Shown: positions 49,845-58,270, counted from the first letter of the stretch. The stretch: 64,000 nucleotides of DNA from Dyadobacter sp. SG02 (GCF_900109045.1 NZ_FNYL01000007.1:248001-312000), one strand, 5' to 3'. Translations and numbers: made by a program. Notes: generated by a model from the letters alone, not told the origin.

Positions 49845-50504
49845 ATGAACGCCCGACTCCTCGTTATCGCCCTCCTGCTCTGTGCCGCCATTACGTCGCA
49901 GGGACAGTCGTCGTTGAAGATCGCCAAGCTCAAATATGGGGGCGGGGGCGATTGGTATGCCAATAAAACGTCGCTGCCTAACCTGATCAAGTTCTGCAAT
50001 GCGGAGCTTAAAATGAATATTAACCCGGTTGAGGATGTGGTGGAAGTGGGTAGCCCGGACATTTTCTCCTACCCGTTTGTGCATATGACCGGGCACGGGA
50101 ATGTCGTGTTCAGTGATGCCGAGGCACAAAACTTACGGAATTACCTGCTCTCGGGCGGTTTTTTGCATGTGGACGATAACTACGGCCTCGACCAGTTTAT
50201 CCGACGCGAAATGAAGAAAGTTTTTCCCGAACTTTCGTTCGTAGAACTTCCCTACGACCACCAGGTTTACCATATGAAATACAACTTTCTCGATGGACTT
50301 CCGAAAGTACACGAGCACGACGGCAAGCAACCGCAGGGTTTCGGGTTGATCTGGCAGGGAAGGCTGATCTGCTATTACAGCTATGAAACCGATCTGGGTA
50401 ACGGCTGGGAGGATCAGAGTGTGTACAACGACCCCGAAGAAATGCGCCGCAAAGCGCTGCAAATGGGTGCAAACCTCCTCAGCTACGCATTCATGATCGA
50501 GTAG
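49845..50504 (+). CDS. DUF4159 domain protein, exported
   Basis: A 219-residue protein with a signal peptide (hydrophobic core to about residue 17, cleavage near Thr-Ser-Gln-Gly-Gln) and a DUF4159 domain: Leu-Lys-Tyr-Gly-Gly-Gly-Gly-Asp-Trp-Tyr, Val-His-Met-Thr-Gly-His-Gly-Asn-Val, Leu-Leu-Ser-Gly-Gly-Phe-Leu-His-Val-Asp-Asp-Asn-Tyr-Gly (about residues 105-118). The domain resembles a glutamine-amidotransferase-like/flavodoxin-like fold, but its role is not known. The ATG at 49845 is chosen because the signal peptide starts there; upstream in-frame codons are the octamer repeat. Confidence 0.85.
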   Translation: MNARLLVIALLLCAAITSQGQSSLKIAKLKYGGGGDWYANKTSLPNLIKFCNAELKMNINPVEDVVEVGSPDIFSYPFVHMTGHGNVVFSDAEAQNLRNYLLSGGFLHVDDNYGLDQFIRREMKKVFPELSFVELPYDHQVYHMKYNFLDGLPKVHEHDGKQPQGFGLIWQGRLICYYSYETDLGNGWEDQSVYNDPEEMRRKALQMGANLLSYAFMIE

Positions 50505-50590
50505 GCAGGCGGCGGCCGGAATGCCGGTAAGTTCTATGGCTATATTCCAAATTTAGTTTGGGAAATTTCGGTTTTCTAACCTTTCGCACT

Positions 50591-50598
50591 TACTTTTG
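50591..50598 (+). promoter_or_regulatory. Putative -7 element of the desaturase promoter
   Basis: TACTTTTG at 50591-50598 fits TAnnTTTG; no well-spaced -33 TTTG was found (the nearest, 50557-50560, is 30 bp away). The start codon is at 50635. Confidence 0.3.
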
Positions 50599-50634
50599 TA
50601 CAAAGTTTAGCATATTAAAATTTTCCGCCGTTCC

Positions 50635-51381
50635 ATGTATATAGTCCTGATTGTATTTGTTGTACATTGGTATTTGTCACTATTCTGTCAAACCTTTTTC
50701 CTGCACCGCTATTCCGCTCATAAGATGTTCATTATGAGCAAGCCGTGGGAACGGTTCTTCTATTTGCTCACCTATCTTTCACAAGGTTCTTCTTACCTGA
50801 GCCCACGTGCGTATGCGATCCTGCACCGCATGCACCACGCGTTCAGCGATACCGATAAAGACCCGCATTCTCCGCACCATACCAAAAACGTGTTTACGAT
50901 GATGTGGGAAACCAAGAACATTTACAATGCCGTATTGAACCGCAAACGCGCGATCGAAAACCGCTTCGAGCGCAATTATCCGGAATGGAGGTTGATCGAA
51001 AAACTGGGTGATTCTTGGATTTCGAGAGCGGGCTGGGCTGTTTTGTACATCGTGTTCTATGTGCTGGCTTACATCTACCTGGATATGCACTGGGCGTTCT
51101 TCTTCCTGCTGCCGATCCACTTCCTGATGGGCCCGATCCACGGAGCGATCGTCAACTGGAGCGGACACAAATATGGTTACCAGAACTTCGATAACGACGA
51201 TAAATCCAAAAACTCGCTGATCTTCGATTTCCTGATGATGGGAGAGCTTTTCCAGAACAACCACCACAAACGCCCGAATTCGATCAACTTCGGTTCGAAA
51301 TGGTTCGAAGTAGATCCGACCTACCCGGTGATCAAGCTGCTGAACCGGTTGAAGATTATCGAGATCCGAAAGAAGCACTAA
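50635..51381 (+). CDS. Fatty acyl-CoA/lipid desaturase, delta-9 type
   Basis: A 248-residue membrane di-iron desaturase that inserts a double bond in fatty acyl chains. The three histidine boxes are His-Arg-Tyr-Ser-Ala-His (residues 24-29), His-Arg-Met-His-His (about 63-67) and Asn-Asn-His-His-Lys-Arg-Pro-Asn-Ser (about 206-214). Four membrane segments surround them. It is shorter than the usual stearoyl-CoA desaturase (about 300-370 residues), as in other bacterial minimal forms. It is followed by a terminator at 51519, beyond the left repeat arm. Confidence 0.92.
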   Translation: MYIVLIVFVVHWYLSLFCQTFFLHRYSAHKMFIMSKPWERFFYLLTYLSQGSSYLSPRAYAILHRMHHAFSDTDKDPHSPHHTKNVFTMMWETKNIYNAVLNRKRAIENRFERNYPEWRLIEKLGDSWISRAGWAVLYIVFYVLAYIYLDMHWAFFFLLPIHFLMGPIHGAIVNWSGHKYGYQNFDNDDKSKNSLIFDFLMMGELFQNNHHKRPNSINFGSKWFEVDPTYPVIKLLNRLKIIEIRKKH

Positions 51382-51400
51382 GGCTTGATGTTCTGATCGT

Positions 51401-51508
51401 TTAGTGTTCAGGTATTGTCACGTGTGGTCGGGTGTTGTCAAGTTTAGTCAGGTGTAGTCACGTGTTGTCAAGTTTAGTCACGTATTGTCAGGTAGTCAGA
51501 GATAGTCA
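51401..51508 (+). repeat. Left arm of a mirrored decamer repeat array
   Basis: About ten consecutive units with 10-bp period and consensus NGTNTNGTCA, for example GGTATTGTCA (51411), CGTGTGGTCG (51421), GGTGTTGTCA (51431), AGTTTAGTCA (51441 and 51471), GGTGTAGTCA (51451), CGTGTTGTCA (51461) and CGTATTGTCA (51481); the last two copies (51491-51508) are shortened or degenerate. The arm begins about 20 bp after the desaturase stop and is the approximate reverse complement of the right arm. Confidence 0.85.
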
Positions 51509-51518
51509 TTGATAGAGT

Positions 51519-51564
51519 GGGAGGAGAATTTGGTCGGTCGGCCAATTTCTCCCCTCTTTTTTTT
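51519..51564 (+). terminator. Rho-independent terminator at the centre of the repeat mirror
   Basis: Arms 51519-51533 (GGGAGGAGAATTTGG) and 51542-51556 pair at 13 of 15 positions, counting one G-T wobble, with an 8-nt loop, then a run of eight T. It would end desaturase transcripts after they pass the left repeat arm. Confidence 0.75.
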
Positions 51565-51570
51565 ATCCCA

Positions 51571-51664
51571 ACCTACACCTGACCAAACGTGACAATACCT
51601 GACCAAACTTGACCACACCTGACAATACCTGACTACACTTGACAATACCTGACCACACGTGACA
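51571..51664 (-). repeat. Right arm of the mirrored decamer repeat array
   Basis: About nine units with 10-bp period reading, on the minus strand, CGTGTGGTCA, GGTATTGTCA, AGTGTAGTCA, GGTATTGTCA, GGTGTGGTCA, AGTTTGGTCA, GGTATTGTCA and CGTTTGGTCA. Unit by unit they match the left arm in reverse, so the two arms could fold into an approximately 90-bp imperfect stem enclosing the central terminator. Confidence 0.85.
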
Positions 51665-51699
51665 AAAAAATAGGCAGACGTGAATGACGCCTGCCTATT
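51664..51699 (-). terminator. Terminator of the E2/nucleotidase/two-component operon
   Basis: AATAGGCAG (51669-51677) pairs with CTGCCTATT (51691-51699); read on the minus strand the stem is followed by seven T. It is about 125 bp beyond the histidine kinase stop. Confidence 0.65.
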
Positions 51700-51824
51700 T
51701 GCTTATTAACACCACAAAAAATGAAATCCTTTGTATTTGCCAACTTGCGGTTGTTTCGCCCTGTCGACAATACAAATAAGATCAACAATACTTAAAAAGG
51801 CGTTAATAAAAAGTTAGAATTTGC

Positions 51825-53207
51825 TTAAAGGCGTAAAAAAATCAGGCGGAAAGTCGTGCCCTTGGGAATATTCGATTGAATGCTGACGCTGCCGTTGTGC
51901 AGCTTGACGATACGCTCCACCAGCGAGAGCCCGATGCCATAGCCTTTGATATTCGCCGTGTTGTCGGACCGGTAGAATGGCTGGAAAACGAGGCCCTTGT
52001 CCTTATCCGGAATTCCCTTTCCATTGTCGGAAAACGTAAGCCCCAGCTGCCCGCGTGACGGGTGCAGCGAAACGCTTACCGTGTTATCCTCCGAGAACTT
52101 GCACGCATTGTCCATCAGGTTCAGGAAGGCGGTTTTGAGCAACGTCGAATTGCCGGTGATTTCGAGCCAGGTATCATCTTCCGGGAGCTCGTCGAAGTTG
52201 AGTTGAATGTTATAGGCCGGATTCGCTTCCGCAAGGTTCATACGGCAGTCGAGCAGGAGATCGTCTACGCGGATAAGCTCGGTAAGGAGGTCGCGCTGGT
52301 CTTCACTTACCTTGGCGAGTTCGAGTAATGTGTTCGAAAGCTGGCCCAGCTCCTGGATATCTTCCAATACCGAGCGGATCGTCATCTGGTATTCGAATGC
52401 GTTCCGCTCTTTCAGCATACTTACTTCCAATTGCGATTTGATCTTCGTGAGCGGGTTTTTCAGCTCGTGCGATACGTTTGCAACGAATATCTTTTGCATT
52501 TGAAATGCCGTTTCAATGCGGTCGAGAAGTTTGTTGAATGTGACCGTTAACCGTCCGATCTCGTCCTTCTGGTTGGGTACATTGAGGCGGGTATCGAGTT
52601 TTTGCGGCAGAATGCCTTCCACCGCATTCATTACCTTCGAAATGGGCCTTAATGCACGCTTGGAGAATATCCAGCCTACAATAGCGACGACGAACGTCAC
52701 GATCAGGTACAGTACCGTCAGCAGTGTTTTCAGGTTCGAAAGATTGGCTTGCCCGTACAAATCCTTCGCGCCGAGCATTACGACGGCTTTATTGAAGGGA
52801 TATTTGTAGTAAAGTCCCACCACTTTATAGTCGCCGTCGTCGTACCGGATCTGCCCGGCTTTGCGGATTTCGTCGAGCCAGTAGTTCGAAACGTGCAATG
52901 CTTTCAGCTGCGGGGTCGTGGAATTGCTGTAAATGAGGCGGTTCTTCTCGTCGAAAATGAAGATATTCTCGTCGTAGATCAGGTCGCGATTGGTTTCGTC
53001 GAGGGCTTTCAATACTTCCGCATTGATGAGCGGAACCTGTACTTTTAGCAACAGCTCTGCTTGCGACTTCGCCTTGGAACGCAGCCGGTCGTAAAAATCC
53101 TCGGTAACATTATAATAGGTAAAAAAGTAGACGGCCAGAAAGGTGACCAGCAAAATACCGCTTACCAGCAAGGAAAACTGAACCGTAAGTCGGGTGCGGA
53201 TTTGCAT
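51825..53207 (-). CDS. Two-component sensor histidine kinase
   Basis: A 460-residue membrane kinase: helix 1 (about residues 9-31), a periplasmic sensor domain to about 155, helix 2 (about 160-180), HAMP, a HisKA domain with Val-Ser-His-Glu-Leu-Lys-Asn-Pro-Leu (about residues 244-252) and a HATPase domain (Asn-Leu-Met-Asp-Asn-Ala-Cys-Lys-Phe-Ser, Asp-Asn-Gly-Lys-Gly-Ile-Pro, Gly-Tyr-Gly-Ile-Gly-Leu-Ser). It follows its OmpR-type partner by 3 bp and is surely the cognate sensor. The signal it senses is unknown. Confidence 0.95.
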   Translation of the reverse strand: MQIRTRLTVQFSLLVSGILLVTFLAVYFFTYYNVTEDFYDRLRSKAKSQAELLLKVQVPLINAEVLKALDETNRDLIYDENIFIFDEKNRLIYSNSTTPQLKALHVSNYWLDEIRKAGQIRYDDGDYKVVGLYYKYPFNKAVVMLGAKDLYGQANLSNLKTLLTVLYLIVTFVVAIVGWIFSKRALRPISKVMNAVEGILPQKLDTRLNVPNQKDEIGRLTVTFNKLLDRIETAFQMQKIFVANVSHELKNPLTKIKSQLEVSMLKERNAFEYQMTIRSVLEDIQELGQLSNTLLELAKVSEDQRDLLTELIRVDDLLLDCRMNLAEANPAYNIQLNFDELPEDDTWLEITGNSTLLKTAFLNLMDNACKFSEDNTVSVSLHPSRGQLGLTFSDNGKGIPDKDKGLVFQPFYRSDNTANIKGYGIGLSLVERIVKLHNGSVSIQSNIPKGTTFRLIFLRL

Positions 53208-53210
53208 AAC

Positions 53211-53888
53211 CTATTCTACTTTGAGCACATAACCCATTCCAAACTGCGTGTGGATGAGTTTCACGGGATAATCTTTGTCGATCTTCTTGCGAAGGTAATT
53301 TACATATACTTCAATCACATTGGTGCCCGTGTCGAAACCAATGTCCCAGACCTGCTCGGCAATCTCGACCTTTGAGATAACCCGACCCTGGTTGCGGATC
53401 AAATACACGAGCAGGTTAAATTCCCGCGCCGTCAGATTGATCTTGTTACCCGAACGATAAACAGTTTTAGCATCGAGCGAAACTTCCAGGTCGGCAAATT
53501 TCAATACCTGCGCGGTATGAGAAACCGTCGAGCCGCGCTTCGTGAGCGCACGTACGCGTGCGAGCAGTTCTTTAAATTCAAATGGTTTAACAAGATAATC
53601 ATCCGCACCGGCGTCGAGCCCTGTTACTTTGTCGTCGGTAGTGCCAAGGGCTGTGAGCATTAATATCGGCGTATCATCGCCCCAGCTGCGGATTTCGCGG
53701 CAAAGTTCAATTCCATTGATGCCTGGAATGATAATGTCGCTGATAATCAGCTGATAAATATTGCTGCGTGCCAGCTGTTTGCCGATCAGCCCGTCGTAGG
53801 CGATATCTACTTCATATCCATTCTCTTCCAGCCCCTGCCGTATCGACTGCAATGTTTTTGGCTCGTCCTCTATCAGTAACAGTTTCAT
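53211..53888 (-). CDS. OmpR/PhoB-family response regulator
   Basis: A 225-residue DNA-binding regulator. The receiver has Ile-Glu-Asp-Glu-Pro-Lys near residue 6, phosphoacceptor Asp in Ile-Ile-Ser-Asp-Ile-Ile-Ile-Pro-Gly and Lys in Leu-Val-Lys-Pro-Phe. The winged-helix output domain (about residues 130-225) shows Leu-Thr-Ala-Arg-Glu-Phe-Asn-Leu-Leu and ends in Arg-Lys-Lys-Ile-Asp-x5-Leu-Ile-x-Thr-x-x-Gly-Met-Gly-Tyr. Its ATG overlaps the 5'-nucleotidase stop (ATGA), and the histidine kinase follows. Confidence 0.96.
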   Translation of the reverse strand: MKLLLIEDEPKTLQSIRQGLEENGYEVDIAYDGLIGKQLARSNIYQLIISDIIIPGINGIELCREIRSWGDDTPILMLTALGTTDDKVTGLDAGADDYLVKPFEFKELLARVRALTKRGSTVSHTAQVLKFADLEVSLDAKTVYRSGNKINLTAREFNLLVYLIRNQGRVISKVEIAEQVWDIGFDTGTNVIEVYVNYLRKKIDKDYPVKLIHTQFGMGYVLKVE

Positions 53889-54418
53889 ACGCTGTGCAAA
53901 AATAATTCCGACACTTCCTTCCAGTTCGAAACGCGCTTGTAGGCCGTTTCGCGGAGGTTGTGTGGAGATGAAAATAGAATGCCTTTGCCTTTAAATGCCG
54001 CCAGATTACGCACATGGTCGTCGATCAGGTAGTCCGACTGGATAATGCTTTTGTATCCGCAGAAAACTACATTGGTCCACGGGATAAATGGAAAGTGCTT
54101 TTTAAGCCAATCAAACTTGTCGCGGAACGAATTCGGGAATTCCATGCAGGCCGTCGCTACGAACAGCTCATAGTATTTCGAAAGTCTGTGAACCGTGTCG
54201 ATGGCCCCTTCTTTCACCCCGATATCCGCGAAAAAGCCCGGCGTATCCATGATCCTGTGCAGCTTCGAGAGCTGTTTCGGATGTAGTAATTCCCTCAAAC
54301 CCTTGGCCTGGAAGTCCTCGCGGTTCAAGGTGGTCGAAAAGTCGGCGAGGACAATGTCGACCAGCTTTTCGTGGGTATTCGCCAGCACATCGTCCATGTC
54401 GAGGGTCAATCTCAGCAT
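53885..54418 (-). CDS. 5'(3')-deoxyribonucleotidase-like HAD phosphatase
   Basis: A 177-residue HAD-fold phosphatase of the NT5C type. Motif I is Leu-Asp-Met-Asp-Asp-Val-Leu-Ala (nucleophile Asp near residue 7), motif II/III follow as Phe-Val-Ala-Thr-Ala and Tyr-Leu-Ile-Asp-Asp-His-Val-Arg-Asn. These enzymes dephosphorylate nucleoside monophosphates. It sits between the E2 acyltransferase (sharing one base, TGATG) and the response regulator (4-base overlap), a metabolically unexpected operon mix. Confidence 0.88.
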   Translation of the reverse strand: MLRLTLDMDDVLANTHEKLVDIVLADFSTTLNREDFQAKGLRELLHPKQLSKLHRIMDTPGFFADIGVKEGAIDTVHRLSKYYELFVATACMEFPNSFRDKFDWLKKHFPFIPWTNVVFCGYKSIIQSDYLIDDHVRNLAAFKGKGILFSSPHNLRETAYKRVSNWKEVSELFLHSV

Positions 54419-55725
54419 CAGATTATCGTTCGGCTAATGTCGAAGTTTTCGAGGTAATCGTTCACACGTTTCAGGAACAAGCCACCCAGCGAGCCGTCCA
54501 CCACGCGGTGGTCGTATGAATGCGAGACGAACATCATGCTGCGGATACCTAACAGGTCTCCCTGCGGCGTTTCGATCACGGCAGGCTTCTTTTTGATCGC
54601 CCCGAATGCCATAATCGCCACCTGTGGTTGCACGATAATCGGCGTGCCCATCAGATTCGCAAATGCACCGATGTTGGAAACGGTGTAGGTTCCTCCGGCG
54701 AGATCATCGGCTTTGAGGCGGTTCTCACGTGCGCGCTTCGCGAGGTCGTTCACCTTGCGCGCGAGGCCCGGCAGGTCATAGCGGTCGGCATTATGGATCA
54801 CCGGCACGATCAGATTACCATCCGGCAGCGCCACAGCCATTCCTATATTAATGTCTTTCTTCTTGATGATCTTGTCCCCTTCGACCGAAATATTGATCAT
54901 CGGGTAATCCCTGATGGCTTTGACAACCGCCTCGATCAGGATGGGGGTGAACGTAATGCTGTCGCCGGTTTTCTTGCGGTACTCGGCCTTTACATGCTCG
55001 CGCCAGCCCACCACCGGTGTCATATCCGTTTCGATGAATGAGGTCACGTGCGCCGAAATCCGCTTCGACTCCACCATCCGCTGGGAAATCATCTTCCGCA
55101 TGCGGTCCATTTCGATGATCTCGTTGCTGCCGTTCAGCGAAGTAGCGGGAGCAGGCGCAATCGCAGGCCCTTTTGTGCGACGATGTTCGACATAGGAAAG
55201 TATATCGTCCTTCGTCACCCGGTTTTCAAGCCCCGTTCCTTTAATTACTTTCAATTCGTCCACCGGAATTTGTTCCTGGCGCGCGATGCTGAGCACCAAC
55301 GGCGAATAGAAAGAATTGACCGATGCATTAGCCGGTGCATATTCGTAAACTACCTCCGGCGTTCTGCTTACAGCCGTTTGAAAGTCCTTTTCAAGCACTG
55401 CCGCAGTGGCTGCCACCGCCTCTTCTGCCTCTTCTTCAACCCCTACTAACAGCGGCGCACCGGCATCCTGGGCCACCACGTCGTCGGCTACTTCAATCTG
55501 CGCCACCGCGCTGCCGATCGGCACGACGTCGTTTACTTGGACGAGCCATTTGGTGAGTGTTCCCTCGTAAGGGCAGGGGACTTCGGTATCTACTTTATCG
55601 GTAGCAACTTCGAGGATGGAGTCATCGATCCGCACTTTCGCGCCCTCTTCTGCAAGCAGGTGTAGCACGGTGCATTCCATGATGCTTTCCCCCATCGGAG
55701 GCATTACCATTTCAACTATTTTCAT
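54418..55725 (-). CDS. Dihydrolipoamide acyltransferase (E2) of a 2-oxo acid dehydrogenase complex
   Basis: A 435-residue E2 subunit. Lipoyl domain at residues 2-78 with the lipoylated Lys44 in Thr-Asp-Lys-Val-Asp; a linker; a peripheral-subunit (E1/E3)-binding domain near residues 140-180; and the catalytic chloramphenicol-acetyltransferase-like domain ending with Ser-Tyr-Asp-His-Arg-Val-Val-Asp-Gly. The complex (pyruvate, 2-oxoglutarate or branched-chain) is not determined; lysine motif Thr-Asp-Lys-Val-Asp-Thr-Glu and the absence of E1/E3 nearby leave branched-chain or pyruvate most likely. It heads the operon with the nucleotidase and two-component system. Confidence 0.92.
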   Translation of the reverse strand: MKIVEMVMPPMGESIMECTVLHLLAEEGAKVRIDDSILEVATDKVDTEVPCPYEGTLTKWLVQVNDVVPIGSAVAQIEVADDVVAQDAGAPLLVGVEEEAEEAVAATAAVLEKDFQTAVSRTPEVVYEYAPANASVNSFYSPLVLSIARQEQIPVDELKVIKGTGLENRVTKDDILSYVEHRRTKGPAIAPAPATSLNGSNEIIEMDRMRKMISQRMVESKRISAHVTSFIETDMTPVVGWREHVKAEYRKKTGDSITFTPILIEAVVKAIRDYPMINISVEGDKIIKKKDINIGMAVALPDGNLIVPVIHNADRYDLPGLARKVNDLAKRARENRLKADDLAGGTYTVSNIGAFANLMGTPIIVQPQVAIMAFGAIKKKPAVIETPQGDLLGIRSMMFVSHSYDHRVVDGSLGGLFLKRVNDYLENFDISRTII

Positions 55726-55788
55726 AAATGGTGTTTTTTCGAAGGTAAGGAAAACGTGCGTTTGTTACCTCCATGGCCTGATCTTCGT

Positions 55789-57060
55789 TTACCCTTTAAC
55801 CGTAAGAGAGGTTTTCAAAATGGTTTTTCTCAGCAGGTTAAGTGCGTAAGAGCAGGTGAGTTCTATATTGATTTTTCTGTTGTTCCTTAATGTCAGCAAC
55901 TGGGTAAATGTCTCCTCGGGCGTAGCGCATGCTATCCACACGGTGCCCACGGGCTTTTCGGGTGTACCGCCGTCGGGGCCCGCAATACCCGTCGTGGAAA
56001 TGGCGAATGTCGTATTCAGCACGCGCCGGGCCCCTTCGGCCATTTCGCGGGCGGTTTGTTCGCTTACCGCGCCGTAGGCTTCCAGCGTTTTGGGCGATAC
56101 GCCCAGGATATTCATTTTAACGGCATTACTATAACTTACTACCGAGCCTTCGTAATAGCGCGATGATCCCGGAATGCTGGTAATCTGGTTGGCTACATAA
56201 CCTCCGGTGCAACTTTCGGCGGTCGCTATGGTCGCATTGTTGTTCACAAGCAATGTCCCGATCACCGTTTCCAGTTCATCCGAATCATAGCCGAAAACAT
56301 GCTCTTCGATCAGCGGTAATACTAATGCGACTTGTTCGGCGAGTTCTTTTTCCAAAACCTCCTGATCCGTTCCGGTGCCGGTAAGCCTGAGCCTCACCTG
56401 CCCGAAATGCGGCAAATAGGCGAGTTTGATATGCGAAGGTAATGCATCTTCCCATGCCGAAATTTTCTCCGCAAGAAATGACTCGCCGATGCCGATGGTC
56501 CGGATGGATTTATGTTGAATAATATGGGTCGAAAACCGGGCTTTCAATCTCGGCAGGATTTCAAACTCCATTAAACTCTTCATTTCATAAGGCACGCCGG
56601 GCAACGAAACGTAAATGACCCCGTCCTTTTCGAACCACATACCGGGAGCCGTCCCCCAGAGGTTTGGAATGTAGGTACAGTTTTTGGGAAGTGCCGCCTG
56701 CTGGATATTCATCTCGGTCATGGCACGTCCGCGTTTTGCGAAAAACTCGGTGATCAATGCAAGTGCTTCCTCGTTGATTTCCAGCTCGGTACCGAAATAT
56801 TCGCAGAAGGTGTGCTTGGTAATGTCGTCGCGCGTGGGCCCGAGGCCTCCTGTCACGATCACGACGTCCACGCGCTGGCTCGCCTGCGTGAAAGCGTCGA
56901 GAATGTCCTGCCTGTTGTCACCAACGGATGTTTTCCTTGCCGGACGGATACCGATGTCAGTCAGTTGGGTGCCAATCCATTGTGTATTCGTATCGACGAT
57001 CTGACCAAAAAGAATCTCGTCACCGATCGTGATTATTTCAGCCCTGGCAGAGGAAATCAT
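55789..57060 (-). CDS. cinA: CinA: competence/damage-inducible protein A
   Basis: A 423-residue two-domain protein. The N-terminal MoCF-like domain has Ile-Thr-Ile-Gly-Asp-Glu-Ile-Leu and Thr-Gly-Gly-Leu-Gly-Pro-Thr-Arg-Asp-Asp, and the C-terminal nicotinamide-nucleotide amidase domain has Thr-Ala-Glu-Ser-Cys-Thr-Gly-Gly, Gly-Ser-Ser-Arg-Tyr-Tyr-Glu-Gly, and Gly-Ile-Ala-Gly-Pro-Asp-Gly-Gly. It is an NMN amidohydrolase/ADP-ribose pyrophosphatase in NAD recycling. Length is full. It runs in the same direction as the E2 operon, 63 bp upstream of it. Confidence 0.95.
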   Translation of the reverse strand: MISSARAEIITIGDEILFGQIVDTNTQWIGTQLTDIGIRPARKTSVGDNRQDILDAFTQASQRVDVVIVTGGLGPTRDDITKHTFCEYFGTELEINEEALALITEFFAKRGRAMTEMNIQQAALPKNCTYIPNLWGTAPGMWFEKDGVIYVSLPGVPYEMKSLMEFEILPRLKARFSTHIIQHKSIRTIGIGESFLAEKISAWEDALPSHIKLAYLPHFGQVRLRLTGTGTDQEVLEKELAEQVALVLPLIEEHVFGYDSDELETVIGTLLVNNNATIATAESCTGGYVANQITSIPGSSRYYEGSVVSYSNAVKMNILGVSPKTLEAYGAVSEQTAREMAEGARRVLNTTFAISTTGIAGPDGGTPEKPVGTVWIACATPEETFTQLLTLRNNRKINIELTCSYALNLLRKTILKTSLTVKG

Positions 57061-57167
57061 AGGTTTAGAACAGGTTTAATGGGACTGTTATTTTCCCAAA
57101 AATAAGTAAAATTAATCGTTATTGAGTACGTTTGAACCGTAGTGAAATAATAACAAACTCTATTGTA

Positions 57168-57893
57168 ATGAAATACAAAATCCTTTCGTTAACGCTGTTT
57201 TGGCTCATTTTAGGACACACTTCACAGGCTCAGTTCAACCTCGGAAAACTGCTTGGAAAAGGGAGTGGCAAGAGTGGCGGACTCAGTGAGAATGAGATCG
57301 TTCTGGGTCTGAAAGAGGCATTGAACGTGGGCATCAGCAACGGTTCGGAATCGGCTTCCAGGGTGGACGGGTTCTTCAAAAACGAACTGATTAAGATAGC
57401 GGTACCGCCGGAAGCTCAAAAAGTAGCGGATGCGTTGCGTAAAATGGGTTTGGGGGCTGAGGTCGATAAATTTACATTGTCGCTCAACCGCGCGGCCGAA
57501 GATGCCGCCAAGAAATCCAAACCGATTTTTGTCAAGGCGATCACGTCCATGACCGTTCCCGACGCGTTGGGCATTCTAAAAGGCCAGGACGACGCGGCGA
57601 CGCAGTATTTGAAAAAATCGACCAACGATGAGCTTTTCAAAACGTTTTTCCCCGTGGTCGACAGCACATTGAACCTCAACAAGGCCACGGAATACTACGC
57701 CGACATCGTCAAAACCTACAACCAGATTCCGCTGGTTAAAAAGGTAAACCCCGATTTGAAAGCGTACGCAACGCAAAAGACAATCGACGGTATGTACGTA
57801 CTGATTGCGCAAGAGGAAAAGAAAATTCGCGAGAATCCGGGTGCGCGGGTGACTGATTTGCTGAAAAAAGTGTTCAGTCAGGCAGGCAAGTGA
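57168..57893 (+). CDS. DUF4197 exported protein
   Basis: A 241-residue protein with a signal peptide (Ile-Leu-Ser-Leu-Thr-Leu-Phe ... Ser-Gln-Ala-Gln, cleavage near residue 22) and a mostly helical DUF4197 domain: Gly-Leu-Lys-Glu-Ala-Leu-Asn-Val-Gly, Leu-Asn-Arg-Ala-Ala-Glu-Asp-Ala-Ala, and Leu-Lys-Gly-Gln-Asp-Asp-Ala-Ala-Thr. The family is common in Bacteroidota and proteobacterial periplasms but has no known function. The ATG at 57168 is used because the signal peptide begins there. TACGTTTG at 57127-57134 is a candidate -7 element. Confidence 0.85.
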   Translation: MKYKILSLTLFWLILGHTSQAQFNLGKLLGKGSGKSGGLSENEIVLGLKEALNVGISNGSESASRVDGFFKNELIKIAVPPEAQKVADALRKMGLGAEVDKFTLSLNRAAEDAAKKSKPIFVKAITSMTVPDALGILKGQDDAATQYLKKSTNDELFKTFFPVVDSTLNLNKATEYYADIVKTYNQIPLVKKVNPDLKAYATQKTIDGMYVLIAQEEKKIRENPGARVTDLLKKVFSQAGK

Positions 57894-57928
57894 GTTTTGC
57901 TTACTTTTGTAAAAATTAACACCTCAAT

Positions 57929-58270
57929 ATGAAAAAGTCAGAAATACATTTCACCGTTGAACTCGACGAAAAAAATATACCGGAGAAGATCTTTTGGGAT
58001 GCGACCGACAACCCTAACGAGGGTATCAACGACACGCGCGCGATCGCGATCGGTGTTTGGGACCATTACCACCGCGGAACACTGAAAATCGACCTCTGGA
58101 CAAAGGATATGGAGGTTTTTGAAATGAAGCGCTTCTACATCGAACTCATGAGCGGCATTGCGGATACCCTGCTCACCGCCACCAACGATCGCAGCATGGC
58201 TGATTTGATCGAAGGGGTTTGCGATACGTTGAGCAAGCGTTTGGATGAGGAGATGAAAGCAGCGAAATAG
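57929..58270 (+). CDS. gldC: Gliding-motility protein GldC
   Basis: A 113-residue protein of the GldC family, an accessory factor for the Bacteroidota gliding machinery. It reads Ser-Glu-Ile-His-Phe-Thr-Val-Glu-Leu-Asp at the N-terminus and Ile-Phe-Trp-Asp-Ala-Thr-Asp, then Gly-Thr-Leu-Lys-Ile-Asp-Leu-Trp-Thr-Lys-Asp-Met, which match the GldC core. There is no signal peptide, so it is cytosolic. The other gld genes are not in the window. TACTTTTG at 57902-57909 may be its -7 element. Confidence 0.93.
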   Translation: MKKSEIHFTVELDEKNIPEKIFWDATDNPNEGINDTRAIAIGVWDHYHRGTLKIDLWTKDMEVFEMKRFYIELMSGIADTLLTATNDRSMADLIEGVCDTLSKRLDEEMKAAK

